In this document: positions 43,647 to 51,515 of the stretch, one piece after another
How positions within the stretch are numbered: position 1 is the first letter of the stretch
How the letters are laid out: the number at the start of each line of letters is the position of its first letter
Source of the DNA: Candidatus Rifleibacteriota bacterium
GTDB taxonomy: Bacteria > Muiribacteriota > Ozemobacteria > Ozemobacterales > Ozemobacteraceae
Direction of reading: 5' to 3'
NCBI GenBank assembly: GCA_015232575.1
Contig: JADFZL010000014.1
Location: forward strand, 124,001-188,000
Length of the DNA: 64,000 nt
Notes under the pieces: generated by a model
Told to the model about the DNA's origin: nothing
Database searches by the model: none
The model's input: only the letters and a program-made list of their open reading frames with translations
Translations under genes and position numbers: made by a program

Positions 43647-45950
43647 ATGGACCTTAACGTTACTTTTAGAAATTTTATTCTTGACTCGTTTCAGATTCAG
43701 GCTATATCTGAATTAGAAAACGGGCATTCTCTTGTTCTCGCTGCGCCTACCGGCTCAGGAAAAACTCTCATTGCAGAGTATCTGATCGAAAAGATCCTTA
43801 AAACGGACCGAAGAGTTATTTACACTTCCCCGATTAAAGCTCTTTCAAATCAGAAGTTCCGTGATTTTTCCGCCCTCTTCCCTGGAAAAGTAGGCATTCT
43901 TACCGGCGATGTTGTCGTCAATCGCGAAGCGCAGGCATTGATTATGACAACCGAAATTTATCGGAACATGTCAATCGAAGATCCAGGCGCAATACACGAT
44001 GTAGATTTTGTAATCTATGACGAAATTCACTACCTGGGCGACATTGAACGCGGAACTGTCTGGGAGGAATCAATAATATTTTCTCCTCCGAATGTCAGAT
44101 TTCTCTGCCTTTCAGCGACAATTCCAAATGCCGATGAATTCGCCCGCTGGATAGAATCAGTCGCAAACCACAAAGTTTCTGTAATTACTTATGAGAAACG
44201 TGCTGTTCCGCTGTCTTATCTGTTTTTTGAAAACGGAACATTCTTGTCGTTTAAAGACCTTCAGAGGAAAACTTCCCGCAAAGCTCCGGCAGAGGAAGCC
44301 AAGAAAAAATCATCAAGACACAAGGAAGATGCGGAAGATTCCCGGCACATACAGATTCTCAAACTCCTGAAAAGCCAGGACCGCCTGCCGCTGCTTTATT
44401 TTGCCTTTTCAAGAGCACTTGTTGATAAAATGACAGATGAAGCCTGCCGCCAGTTTGATTTCACAACCAAAAGTCAGAAAGAACGCATTACCGAGCTGGT
44501 TGAAAACTGCATCGAAAAATATGGCCTTGAAAACCTCGACAGCGCACAGATACTTTATGAACAGGTCATAAAGGGTATTGGACGGCATCACGCAGGTCTG
44601 GTACCTCAGCTCAAAGAACTTGTCGAAATACTCTTCTCAGAGAAGCTTCTAAAAGTATTGTACGTTACCGAAACTTTTGCCATGGGCGTAAATATGCCGG
44701 CACGCACAGTCGCATTTGATGCACTTCGCAAGTTTGACGGCAAATCCTTCAGACAGATAAAAACCATGGAATTCAGACAAATCTCAGGACGCGCCGGAAG
44801 ACGCGGAATCGATGAAATGGGATGGGTTGTAATACCTTACCTTCCGAGAGATAACGATATCATTGAAATCGAAGATATTGTGTACGGAGACATTGAACCC
44901 CTTCTCAGCCAGTTCGATCTGTCTTTCAACAGCGTTTTGAATCTCTATTCCGGACATGAATCAGATGAAATTCGCATGATTCTGAAAAAGAATTTTGCAC
45001 AGTTTCAGGCAAACAAGAATATTCCGCCCATTGCTGATAAAGTTGCCGACTTCAGAAATCAGATTGAACTGCTCAAACCGCGCTGCCTTGAAAAGAAAAA
45101 TGACCTTGACGCATTTCAGTTTTTCTTTAAACGTAAACAGGAAATAATTCATACTTTTCAAAACCAGATGACCGACATGGCCGGAGGTTTGAAAGGCCGG
45201 AAAAACCGCGTCTATTCAAAAGAGATAAGAGACCGTTTTTCACAGAAAATGGCTGCGCTTGACGAAGAAGAAAACAAATTCATCTGCGGACAGTGCCCCA
45301 GCAAAAGCAAATGCACTTCGAAACTCTTTAAGATCAATAAACTTGATAAGAAGCTTGAATACTGGCGTGGTTTGCTCGAGGCCCAGGAACAATTGCAGCT
45401 TCCGATTTACGAAGAAAAAGTAAGTATTCTCAGAAAACTGGGGTACCTCGACGATAAAGGACTTCTTCCAAGAGGTGAATTCGCAGCAAAAATTCACATT
45501 GAAGAAATCGCTGTTACAGAGCTTTTCTTCAAGGGAATTCTTCACGAGTGGAATTATCATGAAATTAATGCTCTTGCAGTAGCCCTTACAAGTGAATTCA
45601 AAAAACGCGGAGTACAAGTTGTACGTCCACAACGCGGGCCGGTTTTCGAAAAACTTAAAGATGCACGCGGATTCATAAATTCATTTGCGCGACAGTACAA
45701 GTTCCTGAAACCTCTTGACCTGACTTTTTCAATGGTAATGTACCAATGGAGCATCGGAGACCCGTTTGACGTGATAATGACAATGACCTCCATTCCGGAA
45801 GGTGATCTGATAAGACTCTTCAGACAGGCGATTGATCTTCTGCGGCAGATTCGTGATGCTGTTGACGAAAACTCTCTGAGAGACAAACTTTCAGAGTGTG
45901 TCGATCACATAAATCGCGACATTGTACTCGCAACAGAACTCAGAGACTGA
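43647..45950 (+). CDS. Ski2-type superfamily 2 DExH helicase
   Basis: 767 residues, ATG at 43647 with GGAAGGG. Helicase motifs: Walker A APTGSGKT (33-40), TSPIKALSNQKF (Ia), DEIHYLGD (II), LSATIPNADEFA (III), VLYVTETFAMGVNMPART (V) and QISGRAGRRGID (VI), the last two characteristic of Ski2/Mtr4-like enzymes. A cysteine cluster FICGQCPSKSKC near residue 550 suggests a metal site. Bacterial relatives are thought to unwind RNA or structured nucleic acid; the role is inferred. A lone gene between repeat-bearing gaps. Confidence 0.9.
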   Translation: MDLNVTFRNFILDSFQIQAISELENGHSLVLAAPTGSGKTLIAEYLIEKILKTDRRVIYTSPIKALSNQKFRDFSALFPGKVGILTGDVVVNREAQALIMTTEIYRNMSIEDPGAIHDVDFVIYDEIHYLGDIERGTVWEESIIFSPPNVRFLCLSATIPNADEFARWIESVANHKVSVITYEKRAVPLSYLFFENGTFLSFKDLQRKTSRKAPAEEAKKKSSRHKEDAEDSRHIQILKLLKSQDRLPLLYFAFSRALVDKMTDEACRQFDFTTKSQKERITELVENCIEKYGLENLDSAQILYEQVIKGIGRHHAGLVPQLKELVEILFSEKLLKVLYVTETFAMGVNMPARTVAFDALRKFDGKSFRQIKTMEFRQISGRAGRRGIDEMGWVVIPYLPRDNDIIEIEDIVYGDIEPLLSQFDLSFNSVLNLYSGHESDEIRMILKKNFAQFQANKNIPPIADKVADFRNQIELLKPRCLEKKNDLDAFQFFFKRKQEIIHTFQNQMTDMAGGLKGRKNRVYSKEIRDRFSQKMAALDEEENKFICGQCPSKSKCTSKLFKINKLDKKLEYWRGLLEAQEQLQLPIYEEKVSILRKLGYLDDKGLLPRGEFAAKIHIEEIAVTELFFKGILHEWNYHEINALAVALTSEFKKRGVQVVRPQRGPVFEKLKDARGFINSFARQYKFLKPLDLTFSMVMYQWSIGDPFDVIMTMTSIPEGDLIRLFRQAIDLLRQIRDAVDENSLRDKLSECVDHINRDIVLATELRD

Positions 45951-45962
45951 TAGATACTGGTT

Positions 45963-45994
45963 TTAACCACGGAAAACACGGAATAACACGGATT
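45963..45994. repeat. CCACGGAAAACACGGAA repeat
   Basis: TTAACCACGGAAAACACGGA then ATAACACGGATT, same family as 4605-4637, just ahead of the tsaE operon. Confidence 0.7.
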
Positions 45995-46075
45995 TTGACT
46001 TTGAAAAATATTTGATTGTTCTGTTTAACCAGTTAAATGACTTATATTATCTGATAATGACAGAAGAGGTTGATT

Positions 46076-46558
46076 ATGGACAGATATGTTTCTAATCAGG
46101 AAGAAGATACGCTTCAGCATGCTTTTCAGTTTGCCCGCGCCCTTCAGAATAATGTTGTACTTCTGACGGGCGAACTTGGCGCAGGAAAAACTACCTGGAC
46201 ACGCGGATTTGCAAACGGCCTCGGAATTGACGACGAAGTTGCAAGCCCGTCATATACACTGATGAACGTGTACAAAACTGGCAGCCGGGTACTTTATCAT
46301 TTCGATCTGTATCGCATCGGCTGCCTTGAAGAAGCTCGCGACATCGGGCTGTTTGAAGTCCTGGAAGAAGGTCAGCCATGCGTAATAGAATGGGCGGATC
46401 GTGTTCCAGAAATAAGGTCCTGGCTGCATAATCATGTTGAAATCACATTACTGGAAGATGGAACACGCAGTATTACAACAACTGATTCCATCGCACCCGC
46501 CATTCCAGGCAACAGATGCCGGGCGGATAACGAGAGAGAAGGTCTTGAACAGAAATGA
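46076..46558 (+). CDS. tsaE: tRNA t6A synthesis ATPase TsaE
   Basis: 160 residues from the ATG at 46076 (AGAGG upstream). P-loop LTGELGAGKTTWTRGF (~28), SPSYTLMNVY, YHFDLYRI and EWADR are the TsaE signature. TsaE drives the TsaBDE cycle that makes N6-threonylcarbamoyladenosine at tRNA position 37. Its stop overlaps the tsaB start by 4 bp, opening a five-gene operon. The C-terminal ~20 residues are less conserved. Confidence 0.95.
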   Translation: MDRYVSNQEEDTLQHAFQFARALQNNVVLLTGELGAGKTTWTRGFANGLGIDDEVASPSYTLMNVYKTGSRVLYHFDLYRIGCLEEARDIGLFEVLEEGQPCVIEWADRVPEIRSWLHNHVEITLLEDGTRSITTTDSIAPAIPGNRCRADNEREGLEQK

Positions 46559-47232
46559 GTGAATCAGCACGAAAATTCATGTTTCTTGATGCATCTTCAC
46601 GCGATGTAATCGGAATCATCGGTAAAGGAAACGGAAAAGATCCAGAGAAATTCTGCTGGAACACCAAGCAGGATTTTGCATCAAAAATTTCTCTATTCGC
46701 TGATCAGATGCTTCGATCTGCCGATTTAAAGTTGACTGATCTTGATATTCTCGCCGTTGGCACCGGACCGGGCAGCTTGACAGGTTTGAGAGTCGCCGCA
46801 GCATTTTTTCGTACTACTTCGCAATTTTCCGGAATACCGATTGTCGGCATATCTTTGTTTCAATGGGCACTTGAAAGCCTTATTCTTGAATCAGAAAACA
46901 AGTCGCATTCAGATGAAGAAATATTGCTTTCTACTCCTTACATTCGCAACTCTGTTTTCGCTGTTGATATTTCCGACCTCTCAAAAGGTTACTCGGACGA
47001 TGTACATAAAACTCTCAGAATCATTGAAAAAGACTCTGATTTTTCTGACTTCAGGCACTACGGAATCAACTATTGTCCTGAAAATGCCTCTCAAATAGAC
47101 CTCAGCCCGCTCGCTGCAGAAAGAATAATTTCAAGGGCTGTTACAAAAAACACTCTGGCAGAAGTTTTTTCAGTTCTTCCACTTTACGTTGCTCCGTCGA
47201 TTGCAGAAATGAACCTTGGGATACACTCATGA
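46555..47232 (+). CDS. tsaB: tRNA t6A synthesis protein TsaB
   Basis: 225 residues, starting inside the tsaE stop (ATGA overlap). DILAVGTGPGSLTGLRVAAA (~62-81) is the TsaB signature; the N-terminus FLDASSRDVIGI lines up with the usual ASKH strand start. TsaB is the inactive paralogue that supports TsaD in t6A formation. C-terminal region VLPLYVAPSIAE as in family. Overlaps tsaD by 4 bp. Confidence 0.93.
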   Translation: MSESARKFMFLDASSRDVIGIIGKGNGKDPEKFCWNTKQDFASKISLFADQMLRSADLKLTDLDILAVGTGPGSLTGLRVAAAFFRTTSQFSGIPIVGISLFQWALESLILESENKSHSDEEILLSTPYIRNSVFAVDISDLSKGYSDDVHKTLRIIEKDSDFSDFRHYGINYCPENASQIDLSPLAAERIISRAVTKNTLAEVFSVLPLYVAPSIAEMNLGIHS

Positions 47233-48251
47233 TAACACTTGGAATTGAATCATCATGCGATGATACTTCTCTCGCTATTGTACAAGATGGCGTAAAAATA
47301 CTCGGCAACATCATTTCCTCACAGATAGAGGTACATCGTCGTTTCGGAGGTGTTGTACCAGAAGTTGCTTCACGCAAACATCTTGAAGCAATTAACCCGC
47401 TGCTTGAGGAATTATTCAAAACTTCAGGCGTTTCGATAGCAGATGTTGACAATATTGCAGTAACAGCAGGGCCCGGTTTACTCGGAGCTCTTCTGGTAGG
47501 TTTGTCCACGGCCAAAGCAATTAGCTGGACTCTGGGAATTCCGCTTATTCCGGTAAATCATCTCGAAGCCCATCTCAGTGCGGCATTTCTGGCTTTAGAA
47601 CAACCGCCTTCATATCCATTCATCGGAATGATTGTATCCGGCGGACATTCGAATCTTTTAATATGCAGAGGCGTCAGAGATTACCAGAACCTCGGCAGAA
47701 CCGTTGATGATGCTCCGGGAGAACTTTTTGATAAAATCGCCAGATATCTGAACATTGGATATCCGGGCGGTCCGGCTATTCAAAAAGTCGGTGAAACCGG
47801 TTATTCGCTACGGTATGTTCTTCCGAGACCCATGGCAAAAAAAGGATATGGATTCTCATTCAGCGGCCTTAAAACCGCGGTTTTGAAAATTGTACAAGCC
47901 AGTGACGGCAATCTCAATATTCCAGATCTGTGTGCTTCACTTCAGCTTGCTGTTGCAGACACAATCACAGGTAAACTGGAAGCAGCAGTCGATGAATTCA
48001 AGATCAAAAAAATCGTAATTGCCGGCGGAGTTGCGGCAAACTCGGTTCTCAGAGCAACTGTAAAAACTATGACTGACGCTAAAGGAGTTCAGGTTCTTAT
48101 TCCGCCAGTGTCACTCTGTACTGATAATGCTGCGATGGTCGCAGCTAACGGATTCTTCGCCAGAAAACTTTATCCGTCTGATAACCTGGACATTAATTCT
48201 CAAGCCGTGTGGCATATTGGAAGTGAACTCCCACGCGATTCGATATCATGA
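47229..48251 (+). CDS. tsaD: tRNA t6A threonylcarbamoyltransferase TsaD
   Basis: 340 residues of the ASKH fold: LGIESSCDDTSLAIV at the start, VNHLEAHLSAAF (metal-binding HxxxH, ~110), MIVSGGHSNLL, TVDDAPGELFDK, GFSFSGLKTA, and IAGGVAANSVLR near 270. Transfers threonylcarbamoyl to A37 of ANN-decoding tRNAs with TsaB and TsaE. Length and motifs are those of a full-length enzyme. ATGA overlaps both sides. Confidence 0.96.
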   Translation: MITLGIESSCDDTSLAIVQDGVKILGNIISSQIEVHRRFGGVVPEVASRKHLEAINPLLEELFKTSGVSIADVDNIAVTAGPGLLGALLVGLSTAKAISWTLGIPLIPVNHLEAHLSAAFLALEQPPSYPFIGMIVSGGHSNLLICRGVRDYQNLGRTVDDAPGELFDKIARYLNIGYPGGPAIQKVGETGYSLRYVLPRPMAKKGYGFSFSGLKTAVLKIVQASDGNLNIPDLCASLQLAVADTITGKLEAAVDEFKIKKIVIAGGVAANSVLRATVKTMTDAKGVQVLIPPVSLCTDNAAMVAANGFFARKLYPSDNLDINSQAVWHIGSELPRDSIS

Positions 48252-50326
48252 CAAAAAACAATGTACAACTTGGAAGCGGCATAATAAAAGTTCTGGATGA
48301 ATCTGTTGTAAATCAGATTGCAGCCGGAGAAGTCGTCGAAAGACCTGCGTCAGTTGTCAAAGAGCTCATCGAAAACGCAATCGATGCAAAAGCTCAGGCA
48401 ATCGAAGTCGAAATAAAAGACGGCGGCCAGAAACTTATCGAAGTTGTCGATGACGGCATCGGAATGTGTCAGGCTGACGCGATAAGGGCTTTCTCTGTCC
48501 ATGCTACAAGCAAAATTGAAAGTGCCGATGACCTCAATATGCTTGCCAGTCTCGGCTTCAGAGGCGAGGCACTGGCGAGTGTTGCATCTGTTTCCAAAGT
48601 CACGCTCATTACCCGTCAGGCTGATTCTCAGATGGGCACAAGAGTTCAGATCGAATTCGGACAGATGAAAACCGTCGAAGGCGCCGCTCATCCGCCTGGT
48701 ACAACAATCCAGGTAAAGAATATATTTCAAAATGTTCCAGCCAGAAAAAAGTTTCTTAAAAGTTCACAAGTTGAAACATCGAACATCTCAGACATAATCT
48801 GCCATTATATGCTCGGTTACCCTGAAATTGCATTCAGATTTACCCGATCTAACGTGCAGATAGCCTGTTCAAACGGGCAGGGAAATCTTGCCGATGCAGT
48901 GCTTTCAGTCTACGGCTCTGAGATAGCCAGGCACCTTATTCCGCTGAAAAGGTCTTCTCAAAATCCTTCAGATGGAATTTCGCTGAAAGGATTCATTTCA
49001 CCTCCGAACCACGCACGGCCATCAGCCAGATTTATCACAACACTCGTCAACAGAAGATTCGTTCGATCGAAGCTTCTCGCTCAGGCAATATCCAAGGCGC
49101 TTTCAGCTTTTTTCCCAAAAGGCCGATTTCCGGTACTTGTACTGGACTTGCGTATTCCGTCTGAAATGGTTGATGTAAACGTTCATCCGCAGAAAACCGA
49201 AGTTCGCTTTGCTGATGAAAGAATGATATTTGGACTCGTTCTTGAATCTCTGCAATCGAGCCTTTCAGGGCTGAAAATGGTTTCTCCTGTACCAATAACT
49301 CCGGAAAGCGTCGTAATTCAGCCGGAACTTCTTGGGGAAGAAAGCTCGGAAAATATTTACTCATCGCCCCACCCCACCATTAATCCAGATTTCCACCAGA
49401 ATAACTACTCTCTTTCCGGCACTCAGCAAAACAGTTTTCCTGCCGCAAACATTTCATCCGGACTGTCCATTAATCAAACTCAGAACCGTTCACTGCCAAA
49501 TGCGCAAGGACTTTCGAGTCATTCATCAGGAAATCTGTCTGGCCATTCGTCTGGACGTTCATCGGGCAATTCATCAGGCCATTCGTCATCTCCTTCATCA
49601 GTAACTTTTTCTTCTCAGTCCGCATCTTCCGACAGATCTTTCAGCAGCCAGCCGCAATCCGGACAGAACTATTCTCTTAAACCTTCAGGCTTCCCTCCGC
49701 AGGTTTCGATGATGACCGGCAGCGGAACACTTTCACCAGTGGACAAGCTTCAGGAACCGAAAATACTTGCACAATTCATGAACAGTTATCTTCTCGGCGA
49801 AGACCGCGAAGGGCTTTTCATAATCGATCAGCACGCAGCTCACGAAAGAGTCCTTTTTGACACATACGTCGAAACATATCGCGAACAGCGCATTCACGCA
49901 CAGCCGCTCCTTTTTCCCCTGCCACTGAAACTTCTTCCCTCAGAAAGAATGATCATTGGCGATAAGCTTGAAGAGCTCAGTCAGCTTGGTTTCTCACTCC
50001 AACAGGAAGACGACGGCCAATATTATGCAATGGCTGTCCCAATTGTAGACGGAAAATCGACTCAGAACGAAATAATACAGGATCTCATGGGTCAGGTACT
50101 CGGCGGCTGGGAAGGTCGTACACTGCATGATGTAAAAATAGAACTTCTGAAAACAATGTCATGCAAAAACGCCGTCAAAGCAGGTGATCCGCTCAAAGAA
50201 CCAGAAATGCGCTCACTTTTCGCACAACTTCTCAAAACAAAAAACCCCTACACCTGCCCCCACGGAAGACCTGTCATTCTACGCCTTTCAATGAAACACA
50301 TTGAAACCGCCTTCCTGCGAACCTGA
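48248..50326 (+). CDS. mutL: DNA mismatch repair protein MutL, probable endonuclease type
   Basis: 692 residues. GHKL ATPase: QIAAGEVVERPASVVKELIE, DDGIGM, GFRGEALASVASVSK. Transducer domain ends with VNVHPQKTEVRF (~320). A Ser-rich linker (~370-480) has repeated HSSG-type words. The C-terminal part has IDQHAAHERVLFD, a motif-like match to the DQHA(x)2E(x)4E endonuclease site (the last acid being Asp), SCKNAVKAGDP-type MSCKNAVKAG, and CPHGRPVI, which occurs in nicking MutL proteins. Overlaps tsaD by 4 bp; miaA follows after 18 bp. No mutS in the window. Confidence 0.94.
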   Translation: MTKNNVQLGSGIIKVLDESVVNQIAAGEVVERPASVVKELIENAIDAKAQAIEVEIKDGGQKLIEVVDDGIGMCQADAIRAFSVHATSKIESADDLNMLASLGFRGEALASVASVSKVTLITRQADSQMGTRVQIEFGQMKTVEGAAHPPGTTIQVKNIFQNVPARKKFLKSSQVETSNISDIICHYMLGYPEIAFRFTRSNVQIACSNGQGNLADAVLSVYGSEIARHLIPLKRSSQNPSDGISLKGFISPPNHARPSARFITTLVNRRFVRSKLLAQAISKALSAFFPKGRFPVLVLDLRIPSEMVDVNVHPQKTEVRFADERMIFGLVLESLQSSLSGLKMVSPVPITPESVVIQPELLGEESSENIYSSPHPTINPDFHQNNYSLSGTQQNSFPAANISSGLSINQTQNRSLPNAQGLSSHSSGNLSGHSSGRSSGNSSGHSSSPSSVTFSSQSASSDRSFSSQPQSGQNYSLKPSGFPPQVSMMTGSGTLSPVDKLQEPKILAQFMNSYLLGEDREGLFIIDQHAAHERVLFDTYVETYREQRIHAQPLLFPLPLKLLPSERMIIGDKLEELSQLGFSLQQEDDGQYYAMAVPIVDGKSTQNEIIQDLMGQVLGGWEGRTLHDVKIELLKTMSCKNAVKAGDPLKEPEMRSLFAQLLKTKNPYTCPHGRPVILRLSMKHIETAFLRT

Positions 50327-50344
50327 CCTTCTCAACAATAATTT

Positions 50345-51271
50345 ATGAAAGCTGATCAGAATACTCTTCCGACTGTGGTGGCGATACTTGGTCCGACAGC
50401 AAGCGGCAAAACTGCGCTGGCAATTGAGCTGGCGAAAGAATATGACCTTGAAGTAATTAACTGTGATTCCAGACAGATTTATCGTGAAATGGAAATTGGC
50501 ACTGCAAAACCTTCTTATGAAGAACGTAAAGCGGTTGTTCATCATCTGATTGACATCGTTTCTCCGGGTGAACCTTTCAGCGCCGGAGACTTTGTAAGAC
50601 TTGCAACATCAGCAATAAATGACATTCACTCGCGTGGAAAACTTCCTCTGATTGTCGGCGGAACCGGATTTTACTATGATGCTCTTGTAAACGGGCTTCC
50701 AGAAACAGCTTCAAATGAAGAAATACGAACTGAATTACAAAACCGTCTTGAAGAAGATGGAATAGAAAAACTGCTGATTGAACTTCAAACACTTGATCCA
50801 GTGGCTGCCGGCAGAATAGATTCTTCAAACCCGAGAAGAGTACTGAGAGCGCTAGAAGTAATTAAAATGTCTGGGAAATCTTTTTCTGAAGCCCTTAGCA
50901 ATACTGAAAAACTGAATGCTGATGTTATTCCTATTCTGGTAAATGTTCCGAGAGAGTTGCTTCTTGAACGAATTACAAAACGAATTTACACAATGCTGGA
51001 TCTCGGATTGGAAAACGAAGCAAGAACTGTATACAACAAGTATGGCTGTTCGGCAGACGCTCTGAAGATAATTGGATATCGTGAATGGTGGGACTATTTT
51101 GAAGGACACAGGAGCTTTGATGAATCAGTAGAACTGATAAACATTCACACCAGACAATATGCAAAAAGACAGGTAACATGGTTCAAAAAACGCCCTGGCG
51201 GAACTTTCTACGACCCACGCGAACCGGGAAAAATCATGGAACAGCTTAAAGCGAAAGAAAGGAAAGAATGA
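50345..51271 (+). CDS. miaA: tRNA dimethylallyltransferase MiaA
   Basis: 308 residues: P-loop LGPTASGKTALAIELA (~14), INCDSRQIYREMEIGTAKP, HHLIDIVSP, VGGTGFYYDALVNGLP, and RQYAKRQVTWFKKRP near the end. Adds dimethylallyl to A37 of UNN-decoding tRNAs. Last gene of the tsaEBD-mutL-miaA operon, which pairs two position-37 modifications. Repeat DNA follows instead of a clear terminator. Confidence 0.96.
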   Translation: MKADQNTLPTVVAILGPTASGKTALAIELAKEYDLEVINCDSRQIYREMEIGTAKPSYEERKAVVHHLIDIVSPGEPFSAGDFVRLATSAINDIHSRGKLPLIVGGTGFYYDALVNGLPETASNEEIRTELQNRLEEDGIEKLLIELQTLDPVAAGRIDSSNPRRVLRALEVIKMSGKSFSEALSNTEKLNADVIPILVNVPRELLLERITKRIYTMLDLGLENEARTVYNKYGCSADALKIIGYREWWDYFEGHRSFDESVELINIHTRQYAKRQVTWFKKRPGGTFYDPREPGKIMEQLKAKERKE

Positions 51272-51278
51272 TCTATCA

Positions 51279-51380
51279 GCAGATTAAAGGATTAAAGGAT
51301 TAAGAGATTAAGAGATTAAAGATTAAAAGATTTGAAAGCTGTCCGCAGATTTCGCAGATTACGCAGATTAAGATTTAAAG
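51279..51380. repeat. GATTAAAGGATTAAAG tract with CGCAGATT element
   Basis: A degenerate GATTAA(A/G)G tandem (51283-51330) runs into CTGTCCGCAGATTTCGCAG and ATTACGCAGATTAAG (51339-51375). Confidence 0.7.
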
Positions 51381-51405
51381 ATTATAGGAATAAATGATTA
51401 AAGAT

Positions 51406-51514
51406 GAGACTGTAGCAATGTTGCTGAGCAGATAAAAAAAACGATTTTCTCTCTGTTTTTCTCTGTGCCTCTGCGTCTCTGCATGAGATATATCTTTTCT
51501 TCAGCACGTTGCTA
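51406..51514. repeat. MITE-like element, copy 2
   Basis: ~109 bp with imperfect terminal inverted repeats TAGCAATGTTGCTGA (51411) and TCAGCACGTTGCTA (51500) around TTTTCTCTCTGTTTTTCTC and GCATGAGATATATCTTTTC. Shares both inner blocks with 40450-40530. Lies directly past the stop of the minus-strand ASH-repeat gene. No coding capacity. Confidence 0.65.
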
Positions 51515-51515
51515 T

